A stretch of DNA of 41,704 nt from Hyphomonas sp. (GTDB lineage Bacteria > Pseudomonadota > Alphaproteobacteria > Caulobacterales > Hyphomonadaceae): assembly GCA_016124495.1 (NCBI GenBank), contig WGNP01000023.1, positions 1 through 41,704 of the forward strand, given 5' to 3'. The position numbers were made by a program, and so were the translations under genes. Of the stretch, positions 17,256 to 25,976 are shown in pieces. Within the stretch, counting starts at the first letter, position 1; each line of letters begins with the position of its first letter. The notes below the pieces were generated by a model, which was given only the letters and a program-made list of their open reading frames with translations, had not been told where the DNA came from and made no database searches.

Positions 17256-18941
17256 ATGGCTTTTCTTCTTTTCAAGATCTTCGTCCTGCTCTGCCTCGCG
17301 GCCCTCATGGGCGCAGCCTTTGCCTGGTGGTGGATGCGCCGCAGGTTTGTGGATGTGACGGAATCTCACACGCAACTGAACCGCCAGGTTGATGCCTTCC
17401 TCGCGCAGGGCAAGGCGCTGACGCGCGAGGATGTCGAGTATTCGCTGAAGATGGCTCTCGCGAGCTACCGTCCGCCCGAGCCCGACTTCCTGCCGGTGGA
17501 GCAGAAGCTGGCGGACCTGGAGCGCGCCGTCTCAGCGCCGGACCAGAACGCGGCGGCCATGCTGGAACGTCTTGGCGGCGTGGAGCAGTCTGTCTCCGCC
17601 ATCTCCGCCGCCATCGCATCGATGCGCTCGGTGCATCTCGAAGCCATTGACCAGCACCTTCGAGGTGTCTCGGCCCGCATCGACAATCTGCGCATGCCCG
17701 ATATCGAAAGCGTCAACACGCGCCTTACGGCGCTTTCGGGGCACGTAAGCGACGCCCGCCTGCCGGACCTTCGCGGCGCGATCGAGCCCCGGCTTGAGCG
17801 CCTTGAGCAACTGATCTGCGCGATCCGGTTGCCCGAAGCGGATCTCGGGCCTGTGCACAGCGCGATGGCGGCGATCCAGCTGGCCATTGAGAACCTGGAG
17901 CTGCCGCAACCAGATCTGGCACCGCTGCAAACCCGGATCGAAGAGCTCTCTGCCCGTCCGGAGCTGCAGCGTCTGTCGGGTGAGATCGGCGCGCTCGCGG
18001 TCGCTGCGAAGGCCCGCGAGCCGGATCTGGACATCGTGCTGCAGCGCGTGAGCGCGCTCGAAATGGCCGTGCGCGACGTCCAGATACCTGAACCGGATCT
18101 CGCGCCCCTCGTCGAGCGTCTAGCACTCCTCGAGGCGCGCCTCGCCGCAGGCCCCTCTTCCGAAGCGCTGATTGGCACGCTTGCAGGCATCGAGAGCGAC
18201 CTAGACGTGCTGTCGCGCCGGCCGGTCGATCTGGAGCCCGTCTACAGCCAGCTCGGCGCCCTGGATGCCTCGCTGGGCGCGATCCGCACAGAACTGCGCG
18301 GCCAGAACCGCACAGGGTCTCTGGAGCGCCGCCTTGCGGCTCTTCAGGAGGCGGTCCTCAATACTCCGCAGCCGGATTACAGCCGTATCGACCTTGCCCT
18401 GCGCTCTATCGAGTCGACGTTCGATCTGGGCGCACTGGAAGACCGGCTGACGGCGATCGAGTACGGGCTTACGGCGGTTCACCATATGCTGCGCAACCGG
18501 GGCGAAGCGCCTCGCGCTGAGACTGAACCCCGCGTTCGCAACGAAACGCCGCCACCCTTTGAACCTCGCCCGGTACCGCGCCCGGCGCGCATCGTTCCCG
18601 TCCCCCCGCCAGAGCCGGCGCCGCGTCCGGCCCGCCGCACTGATCCGATCACGCTGGCCCGCCGCGCAGACGACGAAGCCAACCTGCTGACCCACGCTGC
18701 CTTCGGGACGAGCGATGATCTGGAACTGATTGTCGGGGTCGGCCCGATGCTTACGGAACTGCTGCACGAAATCGGCGTGTTCTATTTCTGGCAGATCGCC
18801 GAATGGAGCAGCGCCGATATCGAGTACGTGGACGCTAAACTGCTGCATTTCAAAGGCCGGATCGAGCGTGATGACTGGGTGGGCCAGTCCCGCAAGCTTG
18901 CCTTGTTGCCCACATCGGCGAGGCGCCCCGAAGCCGGGTAA
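17256..18941 (+). CDS. membrane-anchored coiled-coil repeat protein with C-terminal helix-hairpin-helix domain
   Basis: The protein has 561 residues. A transmembrane helix (about 4-27) ends in WWWMRRR, predicting a short outer face and a long soluble body. Residues about 70-410 are helical and made of repeats of about 30-40 residues that begin with a proline-containing signature such as IPEPDLAPLVERL, LPQPDLAPLQTRI, PPEPDFLPVEQKL, TPQPDYSRIDLAL. A Pro/Arg-rich linker (about 430-475) follows. The last 70 residues (DLELIVGVGPMLTELLHEIG ... FKGRIERDDWVGQ) match the helix-hairpin-helix domain also found fused to NuoE and in DUF4332-like proteins. The function of the whole is not known to me. GGAG precedes the ATG, and the gene sits behind the OmpA-domain gene. 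Confidence 0.8.
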   Translation: MAFLLFKIFVLLCLAALMGAAFAWWWMRRRFVDVTESHTQLNRQVDAFLAQGKALTREDVEYSLKMALASYRPPEPDFLPVEQKLADLERAVSAPDQNAAAMLERLGGVEQSVSAISAAIASMRSVHLEAIDQHLRGVSARIDNLRMPDIESVNTRLTALSGHVSDARLPDLRGAIEPRLERLEQLICAIRLPEADLGPVHSAMAAIQLAIENLELPQPDLAPLQTRIEELSARPELQRLSGEIGALAVAAKAREPDLDIVLQRVSALEMAVRDVQIPEPDLAPLVERLALLEARLAAGPSSEALIGTLAGIESDLDVLSRRPVDLEPVYSQLGALDASLGAIRTELRGQNRTGSLERRLAALQEAVLNTPQPDYSRIDLALRSIESTFDLGALEDRLTAIEYGLTAVHHMLRNRGEAPRAETEPRVRNETPPPFEPRPVPRPARIVPVPPPEPAPRPARRTDPITLARRADDEANLLTHAAFGTSDDLELIVGVGPMLTELLHEIGVFYFWQIAEWSSADIEYVDAKLLHFKGRIERDDWVGQSRKLALLPTSARRPEAG

Positions 18942-19017
18942 AGCTGCCGCCGCGATAAGTCTTGGCATTTTGGGCTGAGCGCGCCACACCGTTCCTGAGC
19001 CATCAGGAGGAGCGCGC

Positions 19018-20217
19018 ATGCTGGAAGGCATAAAGGTCGTCGAATACGCCACATACATGGCGGCGCCGGGTGCCGGCTGCATCCTGCGCGACTGGGGCGC
19101 AGACGTCACCAAGATCGAGCCGCCGGGCGGCGACCCCATCCGCCTCTTTTTCCGGACCATCGGAACGGACCTGCAGGACAATCCCGTCTTCGATTTCGAC
19201 AATCGCGGCAAGAAATCTGTCGTCATCGACACCAGCAAGCCTGAAGGCCAGGCGCTGATCCGTGAAATGGTCAAAGACGCTGATGTCTTCCTTACTAACG
19301 TGCGCCCTGGCGGTCTGACGCGTTCCGGCCTGGATTACGAATCCCTGAAAGCTCTCAATCCCAGGCTCGTCTACTGCTCGCTGACCGGCTACGGGCTTGA
19401 AGGTCCGGACGCGGATCGTCCGGGCTTCGACATAGCCAGCTTCTGGAGCCGCACAGGCGTCGCAAATCTCACGATCCCTAAAGGTGGAGAGCCCTTCCCG
19501 CTACGCACCGCGTTTGGCGATCACACCACCTCCATCGCCGCAGCTGCCGGTATCTGCGCCGCGCTTGTAGAAGCTGCGCGCACCGGAACGGGCCGCCTTG
19601 TGGAAGCGTCCCTCTTCCGCACTGGGCTTTACGCGATGGGGTCCGATCTTGCGATCCAGCTCTTCTTCGGCCGGGTTGCCTCCACCAAGGGCCGGGGCGA
19701 GCAGAACGTGCCGATCTCGAATTTTTTCCAGTCCAGGGACGACAAGTGGTTCTGTATCGTTGCGCGCCAGGGCGAGACGGACTGGGCCCCGCTCTGCCGC
19801 GTGGTCAGCCGCGAGGAGCTGATCCACGATCCGCGCTTCAACAACGCCAAGGGCCGGCGCGCCAACGCCGCTGAAGTTGTGGCCATCCTGGATGCCGGGT
19901 TCGGCGCCTGGGACATGACGCAGCTCGCCGCCCGTCTCGACGCGGAATCTATTGCCTGGGCGCCCGTGCAGACGCTCGCTGAGGTCGCCAGCGATCCACA
20001 AGCCTTTGCGGCCGGCGCCATCGTGCAGACGCCGAGCGCCAGGGGCGATGGTACGACTTACGCCTCGCCTGCGTCGCCTGTGCGTTTTCCGGGCGCGGAT
20101 GACGGGCCCAAGGGTCCCTCGCCGACCCCCGGACAGCATACTGCCGAAGTGCTCGCTTCCCTCGGCCGCAGTGAAGCAGACATCAGGGCGCTGTTTGCGT
20201 CAGGCATTGTTGCCTGA
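19018..20217 (+). CDS. class III (CaiB/BaiF) CoA transferase
   Basis: The protein has 399 residues, normal for the family that moves CoA between carboxylic acids by way of an aspartyl-CoA thioester. Landmarks: LEGIKVVEYATYMAAPGAG at the start, LRDWGADVTKIEPPGGDP, then NRGKKSVVIDTSKPEG and PRLVYCSLTGYG. GFDIASFW follows; its Asp138 occupies the place of the catalytic aspartate (Asp169 in formyl-CoA transferase). A strong AGGAGG lies eight to nine bases before the ATG. It converges with a crotonase gene only 18 bases away. The acid and CoA donor cannot be told from sequence; the neighbours suggest fatty or branched acyl-CoA metabolism. Confidence 0.9.
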   Translation: MLEGIKVVEYATYMAAPGAGCILRDWGADVTKIEPPGGDPIRLFFRTIGTDLQDNPVFDFDNRGKKSVVIDTSKPEGQALIREMVKDADVFLTNVRPGGLTRSGLDYESLKALNPRLVYCSLTGYGLEGPDADRPGFDIASFWSRTGVANLTIPKGGEPFPLRTAFGDHTTSIAAAAGICAALVEAARTGTGRLVEASLFRTGLYAMGSDLAIQLFFGRVASTKGRGEQNVPISNFFQSRDDKWFCIVARQGETDWAPLCRVVSREELIHDPRFNNAKGRRANAAEVVAILDAGFGAWDMTQLAARLDAESIAWAPVQTLAEVASDPQAFAAGAIVQTPSARGDGTTYASPASPVRFPGADDGPKGPSPTPGQHTAEVLASLGRSEADIRALFASGIVA

Positions 20218-20235
20218 CACGGGCTCAGGCGCTGC

Positions 20236-21033
20236 CTAGTTGCCGTTGAAGACCGGCGCGCGCTTCTCGAGGATCGCGTTGACGCCTTCCACATGGTCGT
20301 TCGTCTCGTGCATCAGCGCCTGCGCAGCGGCCGACATTTCCATGATCGTGTCATAGGAAGATGTCGTACCATGACGCATCAGCGTCTTTGCGAGGCGCAG
20401 CGCCTGCGGCGGCTGCTGGGCGATCCTGTTTGCCAGTGCCATCGCTTCGTCCATCAGCTTGTCCGCCGGAACAACGCGGGACACGAGGCCCCACTCGGCA
20501 GCCGTCTTTGCGTCGATCACATCGCCGGTGAACAGCAGCTCCGCGGCCCGCGACGCCCCGATCAGGCGCGGCAACAGCCAGGCGCCGCCATCACCGGGGA
20601 TCAGGCCGAGTTTCAGGAAAGTGACGCCCATCTTCGCTGTGTCGGCAGCGATGCGGATGTCGGCCATGCAGGCGACATCGCAGCCTAGGCCGATGGCGGG
20701 GCCATTGATCGCCGAGACCAGGGGCACTTCGAGATTGTAGAGAGCCCGCACAATCATGTGGATGTTGCGGCGATAGCCTTCGCGGATGTCAGCCGGGCTG
20801 CCACCGAACGCGCCGGTTTTTTCCTTCATCGCCTTGACGTCGCCGCCGGCGGAAAAGGCGCGGCCAGCCCCCGTGAGGACAGCGCACCGGATCGAGGGGT
20901 CTGCAGTGATTTCGGCGCAGACTGCTGCGACGGCGGGGCCATCACCTTCCTGGCCGAGCGCGTTCATCATGTCAGGGCGGTTCAGTGTCAGAAGGGCAAC
21001 AGGCCCGCGTTTTTCAAGCAGAAGGATCGACAT
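20236..21033 (-). CDS. enoyl-CoA hydratase/isomerase family protein (crotonase fold)
   Basis: The protein has 265 residues. The first oxyanion-hole segment is GRAFSAGGDVKAM and the second INGPAIGLGCDVACMADIRIA. The two catalytic glutamates of rat hydratase are Asp here (GLGCDV and GLIPGDGGAW), a pattern common among PaaG/isomerase-like members. A GGGAG lies 8 nt before the ATG at 21033. Simple hydratase activity is therefore uncertain; isomerase or another crotonase chemistry is possible. The TIGR03084-type gene lies upstream on the same strand, 69 bases away, so the two may be co-transcribed. Confidence 0.9.
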   Translation of the reverse strand: MSILLLEKRGPVALLTLNRPDMMNALGQEGDGPAVAAVCAEITADPSIRCAVLTGAGRAFSAGGDVKAMKEKTGAFGGSPADIREGYRRNIHMIVRALYNLEVPLVSAINGPAIGLGCDVACMADIRIAADTAKMGVTFLKLGLIPGDGGAWLLPRLIGASRAAELLFTGDVIDAKTAAEWGLVSRVVPADKLMDEAMALANRIAQQPPQALRLAKTLMRHGTTSSYDTIMEMSAAAQALMHETNDHVEGVNAILEKRAPVFNGN

Positions 21034-21102
21034 GGCAGCAGGCTCCCTGAAAGGCTTTGTGTGAAGCAGGTCTCGTAACGCGGGTGGGCTTCTTGTCCAG
21101 TG

Positions 21103-21903
21103 TCAGGGCGCGGTGGCCTTCCGGGTGAACCGGGTTCCTGCAGCCGGCGGCGGATTTGGCGCGCCGGCAAAGCATTGCGCTTTGCTCATCCAGTCGGTTG
21201 CGACGGGTCCGGTCACTTTGAGGTTCGTGTCGGCAATGTTCCGGGTCTGGGTGACCACCTGGCAGAATTCTTCTGCGAGCCCTTCGATCCGCTCGGTTTG
21301 GCTGGGTTCGCCGTGGGTCCAGGTCCCGCCGGACGGGGCTGTGAGCACGAGGTTCGGCATCGGTCCGGGTGGTGTTTCGCCGCGCGTGGCGTAGGTCCAG
21401 CCAAATGTGTTGACGCCCAGGGTCACAATATTCCTGATCCGGTCATGATTTTTTCTCACGACGCCCGCATGGTCGTAGACTTCCTGGCCGTGCGCCCAGG
21501 TCTCCATCAGGCGCGCTGTGATCGATGACCGGGCACTCATGTCCGGCCCGGCCCATCTGAGGCGAGCCCTGGGATCAGCGGCTGCGAACAGGTCGGCGGC
21601 CGTCTCCGCAAACGCTGCCCATTCGGCAACCAGCTCTGCCGGCTCAAGGTGGCCCAGCTGCTCTGCCTCGTAGGCGCGCATGGGAATGGCGCGCTTTGCC
21701 ATCTGTTTCAGGTGTGCCGCCAGCGTGTCCGGATCGCTGAGCTGGAAATGCGCCATCCGGTTCCAGAAATGCAGGTGGCGGATTACGTCCGTGATCGTCC
21801 AGCCCTTGAACTGGGTGGGCTCATCGCAGGTGCCTGGCGCGAGCGAGGCAACGAGGCCGTGCAGCGCGCGCGTCTCCTGCCGGAAGTCTTCTGCCTGTTC
21901 CAC
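21103..21903 (-). CDS. TIGR03084-type DinB/maleylpyruvate-isomerase-fold protein
   Basis: The protein has 266 residues from a GTG at 21903. That start is chosen because AGGAGA lies 6-7 nt upstream and the family N-terminus (EQAEDFRQETRALHGLV) begins here; the frame is open further upstream but reads as shadow. FKGWTITDVIRHLHFWNRMA and RLMETWAHGQEVYDHAG are the metal-site-like helices of the DinB/mycothiol-dependent isomerase superfamily: a histidine in the first, W-x-H-G-x-x-x-x-D in the second. The family is often annotated as a metal-binding protein and its reaction is unknown. The setting among CoA transferase and crotonase genes suggests a link to acyl-CoA breakdown. It is divergent from the next crotonase across 127 bases. 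Confidence 0.8.
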   Translation of the reverse strand: MEQAEDFRQETRALHGLVASLAPGTCDEPTQFKGWTITDVIRHLHFWNRMAHFQLSDPDTLAAHLKQMAKRAIPMRAYEAEQLGHLEPAELVAEWAAFAETAADLFAAADPRARLRWAGPDMSARSSITARLMETWAHGQEVYDHAGVVRKNHDRIRNIVTLGVNTFGWTYATRGETPPGPMPNLVLTAPSGGTWTHGEPSQTERIEGLAEEFCQVVTQTRNIADTNLKVTGPVATDWMSKAQCFAGAPNPPPAAGTRFTRKATAP

Positions 21904-22030
21904 GTCTCGTCTCCTGCCGGTCTGCGCCAGTGTCCGCGCCCGCCGGATCCGGCGCAACCCCTCCCCCGGCGGGAGGTCTGGCGGCCAGGGACGCTGGCAG
22001 GCACATTGCGGCCAAACAGGGAGAACCGCC

Positions 22031-22852
22031 ATGACGAAATCCGCCTCAGATACCCCGCGCCTGCTGATCGAGGCGCGTGGCCCCGTCGAATGGGTCACGC
22101 TCAACCGGCCGGACGCGCTGAACGCGCTGAACCCGGGCATGATCGAAGACCTGCGCGATTATTTCCTCGGCCTGCCGGATCGCCGGGATGTGAGGATTGT
22201 CGTGCTGCGGGGCGCTGGCCGCGCCTTCTGCGCCGGGCTTGATCTCAAGAATGAGTCTTCCGCCAATGACACCGCCTCCGGCGGCGGTGTGCAGCGCGGC
22301 CTGAAGGCCCAGCGCCGGATCGCGGAGATCGTCATGGCGATGCGCCGCTGTCCGCAGCCGATCATCTCACTGATCCAGGGTGCGGCCTGCGGCGGTGGCT
22401 TTTCGCTGGCCCTCGCTTCAGACATCCGCATTGCCGGAGAAAGCGCGCGGATGAACTGCGCCTATATCCGGATCGGCCTCGGCGGCTGCGATATCGGTTC
22501 GTCTTATTTCCTGCCGCGCCTTGTCGGGGCCTCGCTGGCGGCCGAGCTGATTCTCACGGGCAAGTTCATCAGCGCGGAGCGCGCGTTGCGGGTTGGCCTT
22601 GTCGCGCAGGTTGTGCCGGACGCCGGGCTTGAAGCGGCCGCGCAGGAGGACATTGACCTGATGCTGACGACGTCGCCGCTCGGGCTCAGGATGTCCAAGG
22701 AGGCGCTGAACATCAACCTCGACGCTGGCGGCATCGAAGCGGCGATCGCGCTGGAAGACCGCAACCAGATCCTGTGCGCCCAGACCGAAGACTTCCGGGA
22801 GGGGCTGAAATCTTTCCTCACGCGCAAGCCGCCCGTCTGGAAGGATGCCTGA
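22031..22852 (+). CDS. enoyl-CoA hydratase/isomerase family protein (crotonase fold)
   Basis: The protein has 273 residues from the ATG at 22031, where AGGGAG lies 7 nt upstream. The open frame extends to 21680 but the extra text is antisense to the TIGR03084-type gene. WVTLNRPDALNALN, GRAFCAGLDLKN and QGAACGGGFSLALASDIRIA mark the crotonase fold. The positions of the usual catalytic glutamates read Ser (GGGFSLAL) and Asp (LGGCDIGSS), so classical hydration is doubtful. FLPRLVGASLAAELILTG and RKPPVW near the end are standard for the family. Substrate unknown. Confidence 0.9.
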   Translation: MTKSASDTPRLLIEARGPVEWVTLNRPDALNALNPGMIEDLRDYFLGLPDRRDVRIVVLRGAGRAFCAGLDLKNESSANDTASGGGVQRGLKAQRRIAEIVMAMRRCPQPIISLIQGAACGGGFSLALASDIRIAGESARMNCAYIRIGLGGCDIGSSYFLPRLVGASLAAELILTGKFISAERALRVGLVAQVVPDAGLEAAAQEDIDLMLTTSPLGLRMSKEALNINLDAGGIEAAIALEDRNQILCAQTEDFREGLKSFLTRKPPVWKDA

Positions 22853-22857
22853 CGCGC

Positions 22858-22929
22858 AGGGGTGCCTGCAGTTTCGGTTTGACCATGACGAACGGGATGT
22901 TGTCTTGATGACGCTCGCAGGCACCCTTT
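22858..22929 (+). terminator. long-stem hairpin after the crotonase gene, possible terminator
   Basis: GGGTGCCTGC (22860-22869) and GCAGGCACCC (22917-22926) pair perfectly over 10 bp. G-U and A-U pairs extend the stem to 12 bp, and TTT follows. The 47-nt loop is long for an intrinsic terminator. The element ends 28 bases before the next gene, so it could also be a leader structure for that gene. Confidence 0.4.
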
Positions 22930-22957
22930 CGTGCACCCGCCCCGGAGTGAGAACGAG

Positions 22958-23722
22958 ATGATCCGCTTTCTGTTTCTGATTATCCTGCTTGTGACCGGCG
23001 CCGTCGTCGGCCTCGCCTTTGTGCCGCTCGCCGCGGCGCTGAAGCTGTCGGGGGCGGCGGAGAACGGTGTTTCCTGGACAGCCGCGCGCGGCTCGATCTA
23101 CAGCGGCGGCCTGGACGGGCTGTCCGTCAACGGCACCAACTACGGAAACGCGGACCTGACGCTGGACGCTTCGGCGCTGATCGGCGGCACCCTGCAGTAC
23201 ACGGTCGACTGGATCGGGACCCATGGTCAGGGCACCGCGAAAGTCTCTGTGGAGTCCGGCCGGACGGTTACGCTCAGGGATTATGTGATCAGTCTCGATC
23301 TTGAAGACTATGAGCGCGCTGCCAAGTGGATCCGCCAGGTCGGTGGCAAGATCAGACTTGCGGGCCCGGCGATCCAGTTCAAAGGCAGCGAATGCGTTCT
23401 TGCTGAAGGCGTTGCGACGAGTGACGTGCTCGACCGCAACCGCGAAGTCCTCGGCTCCGGCTGGAGCGAACTGCGCGGCGATATTGTCTGCGATGACGGC
23501 AAGCTGCTGGTGCCGCTCGAATCGGAAAACGCCGCAGGCACGCGCTTTTCTTCCTACCTGCGGGTCGCTCCCGGAACGCCGGGCAGGTTCGAGGCGCGCA
23601 TTTCGGGCCGCATTTCCCGCGCGCTCGCCTTCGCGCTGCCACTGGCGGGCTTTAACCGCGACGGCGATGCATTTGTCTACGTCCCGAAAGCGGCAACCCG
23701 TGTGCCAGGCTCGCCGGAATAG
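22958..23722 (+). CDS. GspN-like (type II secretion protein N family) membrane-anchored protein
   Basis: The protein has 254 residues. One N-terminal membrane helix (about 3-25) leads to a periplasmic region built of beta segments. GVSWTAARGSIYSGGLDGLSV, NADLTLDASALIGGTLQYTV and the closing LPLAGFNRDGDAFVYVPKA resemble the GspN pattern, in which a short W-x-x-x-x-G-x-x-x-G motif starts each layer. GspN is an accessory inner-membrane protein of type II secretion. No other gsp gene is in the window, so the role is open; AsmA-like lipid-handling proteins share the same general layout. ATG 22958 is preferred over 22931 because GGAG lies 10 nt upstream and the membrane helix starts directly. Confidence 0.55.
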   Translation: MIRFLFLIILLVTGAVVGLAFVPLAAALKLSGAAENGVSWTAARGSIYSGGLDGLSVNGTNYGNADLTLDASALIGGTLQYTVDWIGTHGQGTAKVSVESGRTVTLRDYVISLDLEDYERAAKWIRQVGGKIRLAGPAIQFKGSECVLAEGVATSDVLDRNREVLGSGWSELRGDIVCDDGKLLVPLESENAAGTRFSSYLRVAPGTPGRFEARISGRISRALAFALPLAGFNRDGDAFVYVPKAATRVPGSPE

Positions 23723-23732
23723 TCAGTCCCAC

Positions 23733-24092
23733 TCAGGTCGGCTGATAAAGCAGCAGGTCGACCTGGACTTCCAGCGCGCCGGCAAGGCGTTTGGCGGTCT
23801 TCAGACCGTAGGACATGCCGCGCTCGATGGCCGAGATATGGTTGGGACGGATACCGCTGCGCTCGCCAAGTTCGCGCTGGGTCATCAGGCGGAACTGGCG
23901 CACGGCGCGGACCGGATTTTCACCGTCCGAGATGCGTTTCAGCAGCGCTGCCGGAAGCGGAGCAAAGCTGCTCCCGGTCTGGGATTTGCGGCCGGCGAGA
24001 ATGCCTTCAACCTGTTTTTCGAGGGCATTGATCTTCTTTTCGAGGTCCATAACCCGGATCTCGAGAGAATAGATGAGTTTCGGATCGCCCAT
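23733..24092 (-). CDS. XRE-family DNA-binding regulator with N-terminal coiled coil
   Basis: The protein has 119 residues from the ATG at 24092 (GGCAGGGG just upstream); an extension to 24233 has no support. Residues about 8-35 (LEIRVMDLEKKINALEKQVEG) form a heptad-like helix suited to dimerisation. Residues about 62-115 form the Cro/C1 helix-turn-helix: VRQFRLMTQRELGERSGIRP, then NHISAIERGMSYGLKTAKRL. No ligand domain is present. The gene lies 216 bases downstream of the kinase/unknown pair on the same strand and converges with the GspN-like gene across 10 bases. Its target is unknown; autoregulation or control of the upstream pair is possible. Confidence 0.85.
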   Translation of the reverse strand: MGDPKLIYSLEIRVMDLEKKINALEKQVEGILAGRKSQTGSSFAPLPAALLKRISDGENPVRAVRQFRLMTQRELGERSGIRPNHISAIERGMSYGLKTAKRLAGALEVQVDLLLYQPT

Positions 24093-24308
24093 GGAACCCC
24101 TGCCCCGGTTGCCTGTCTCCAGCATTAAGGGCGTTCTGAAACGGTTCGGTGTCGGAGACGTCACAGTTTTGTGTCGCTCTGGGAGGCAGCGCCCGCGCCC
24201 GGCGATCAGACTGGCCGGGGAGAGCGATTGCATTCCGCGGCCGCCCGGGGACGGCGTCGTTTGCTGAAGTTTCTCCGATGAGTTTCAGCCGGCCCCGCCT
24301 GTCATGCG

Positions 24309-25976
24309 CTATCCGGCGGGACTGTCGCCGGGTGCCGGGTCATCCCCGGCCTCGTCTGCTCCGGCATTTTCTTCCTGCTCAGGCAGCGGTTCGTCCGTCA
24401 GGCAGAAGAGATCCTGATTGCCGGAATCGAGCTCGCCCTGCCAGTAGGACTGGATCAGGCCGAAGCGGGGAAAATGCCAGACGATGCCCGCCGGAAACCC
24501 CGCAGACAGTGCCATCAGCGCCTCATGAACTGCCCGAAAATCGACTGCCTGCGGGAACCTCAGTTTCTGAAAGACAAAATGAACCCTGAGGTCGTTGTCG
24601 TTTGAGAGCGTGTCCCGGATGTGCTCGGCTTTGTCCGTCTCGTCCAGGCCCGACGCGGCTGCCTCTGCTTCGGCGGCGCGTGCCGCCTCCCCGAAACGGG
24701 CAACGAAGCCTGAATTCCTGACCCAGTCGGCGGGCCGCATCAGACTTGCCTTCCCGGTATCAGAAACATGCAGGATCCGCAGAGTACGCGCAAAGCGCAT
24801 GATCTGAGCCAGTTGCCTGGTGAGCCCCGCTGCACCGGTCAAAGGTGGCGCGCCTGCTTCAGTGACGAAATTCAGGAACGGGACCTCGACGACAAACATG
24901 TCGTGCTTCAAACGGACACTCATATCCCACAAAAGCGATTTCAGCCTGTCGAAGTCGCTATAAGGGTCAGTGTATGCGTCTGAATAATTCACCGGACGAT
25001 CGGCGCGATCAGCAAAAAAACGCGGCAGGCCTGTAACATCTGCCACCTTACGTCCGGAATAGGACGACCAGGCTGGAGCTGTTGTCTTCTGCGCGACATG
25101 GAAGTGCATCACTTCCGACGGCGGGGGAAAGGCAAAATCCCGGCTGCGCAGATACTCATCCGAGCGCTCGCTGAACCAGCGGCTGAGGTGCTTCAGGCTG
25201 CCCGAAATCTCGATTCCCAGCGGCATGCCTGTTTCTTCTGCCGGGAAGTATGTTTCTGCATATTCCTCAAGCAGCACGTCCAGATCATCTGAAAAGCGAT
25301 GCGTCGGATAGACGAATACATGGTCACCGAAAGTGCGCAGCACAGCATGACCTGTGCGCGACTGGCTGCGGACAGCCTCGATAAGGCTGGCAGGCAGAGC
25401 CTTGCATGTGTCCAGAGGCAGGTCGTGCGAAATGAAAACAAGCGTTTGCCCGCTCGCCGAAAGCCGGCGAGGCGGACGAACGTCACGCACGGCATGACTG
25501 TTATCGACGCGGTGCAGAAAAAATGCGTCCGGGACCCTCCGCTTTCCGGCATCCCGGAATAACCGCTTGAGATCTGACGCAAGACTTCGGGGATGCACCT
25601 TCAGGATCGCCAGAGGCCTGTCATCGATGCCGATGACGCGGTGATGGTTGCGCATCAGCAAGGCGCCATTGGCAAACATAACGGGCTGGAACACATCCCC
25701 GCCCATGACACCATAATCGAAAGTGAACTCCACCACCGACCAGGCCGCGTCGAAGGTCTCCCCGGTCACGGCAGGACGGGCTTCTGAAAACTTCTCTATC
25801 ACGGCATTGGCGAGAGGAAAGAAACCCGGAATGATGAGACTGAATTCGCCATCAGCCGCCTTCGCCTCGATGAGGTGCGCCAGGAAGGTCGCCGCGTCCA
25901 CCGCTTCCAGAAATTCGAGGCTGGCCTCCGAAGACTCGCAGGCCGCCTGAAGGGCTTCCAGGAAATCTGATATCAT
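24309..25976 (-). CDS. uncharacterised 555-residue protein paired with a kinase-fold protein
   Basis: I do not recognise this protein. It has no signal peptide or membrane helix. The N-terminal 75 residues are helical and acidic (ISDFLEALQAACESSEASLE). The middle has mixed alpha/beta text with notable histidines and aromatics, such as MRNHHRVIGIDDRPLAILKV, FVYPTHRFSDDLDVL, EVMHFHVAQKT and YSDAYTDPYSDFDRL. The last 30 residues are Glu/Asp/Pro-rich and probably disordered. No nucleotide-binding loop, protease or nuclease motif was found. The ATG at 25976 overlaps the stop of the kinase-like gene by four bases (ATGA on the minus strand), so the two are translationally coupled and probably act together. 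The text is uninterrupted and composition matches the neighbours, so it is a real gene. Confidence 0.8.
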   Translation of the reverse strand: MISDFLEALQAACESSEASLEFLEAVDAATFLAHLIEAKAADGEFSLIIPGFFPLANAVIEKFSEARPAVTGETFDAAWSVVEFTFDYGVMGGDVFQPVMFANGALLMRNHHRVIGIDDRPLAILKVHPRSLASDLKRLFRDAGKRRVPDAFFLHRVDNSHAVRDVRPPRRLSASGQTLVFISHDLPLDTCKALPASLIEAVRSQSRTGHAVLRTFGDHVFVYPTHRFSDDLDVLLEEYAETYFPAEETGMPLGIEISGSLKHLSRWFSERSDEYLRSRDFAFPPPSEVMHFHVAQKTTAPAWSSYSGRKVADVTGLPRFFADRADRPVNYSDAYTDPYSDFDRLKSLLWDMSVRLKHDMFVVEVPFLNFVTEAGAPPLTGAAGLTRQLAQIMRFARTLRILHVSDTGKASLMRPADWVRNSGFVARFGEAARAAEAEAAASGLDETDKAEHIRDTLSNDNDLRVHFVFQKLRFPQAVDFRAVHEALMALSAGFPAGIVWHFPRFGLIQSYWQGELDSGNQDLFCLTDEPLPEQEENAGADEAGDDPAPGDSPAG

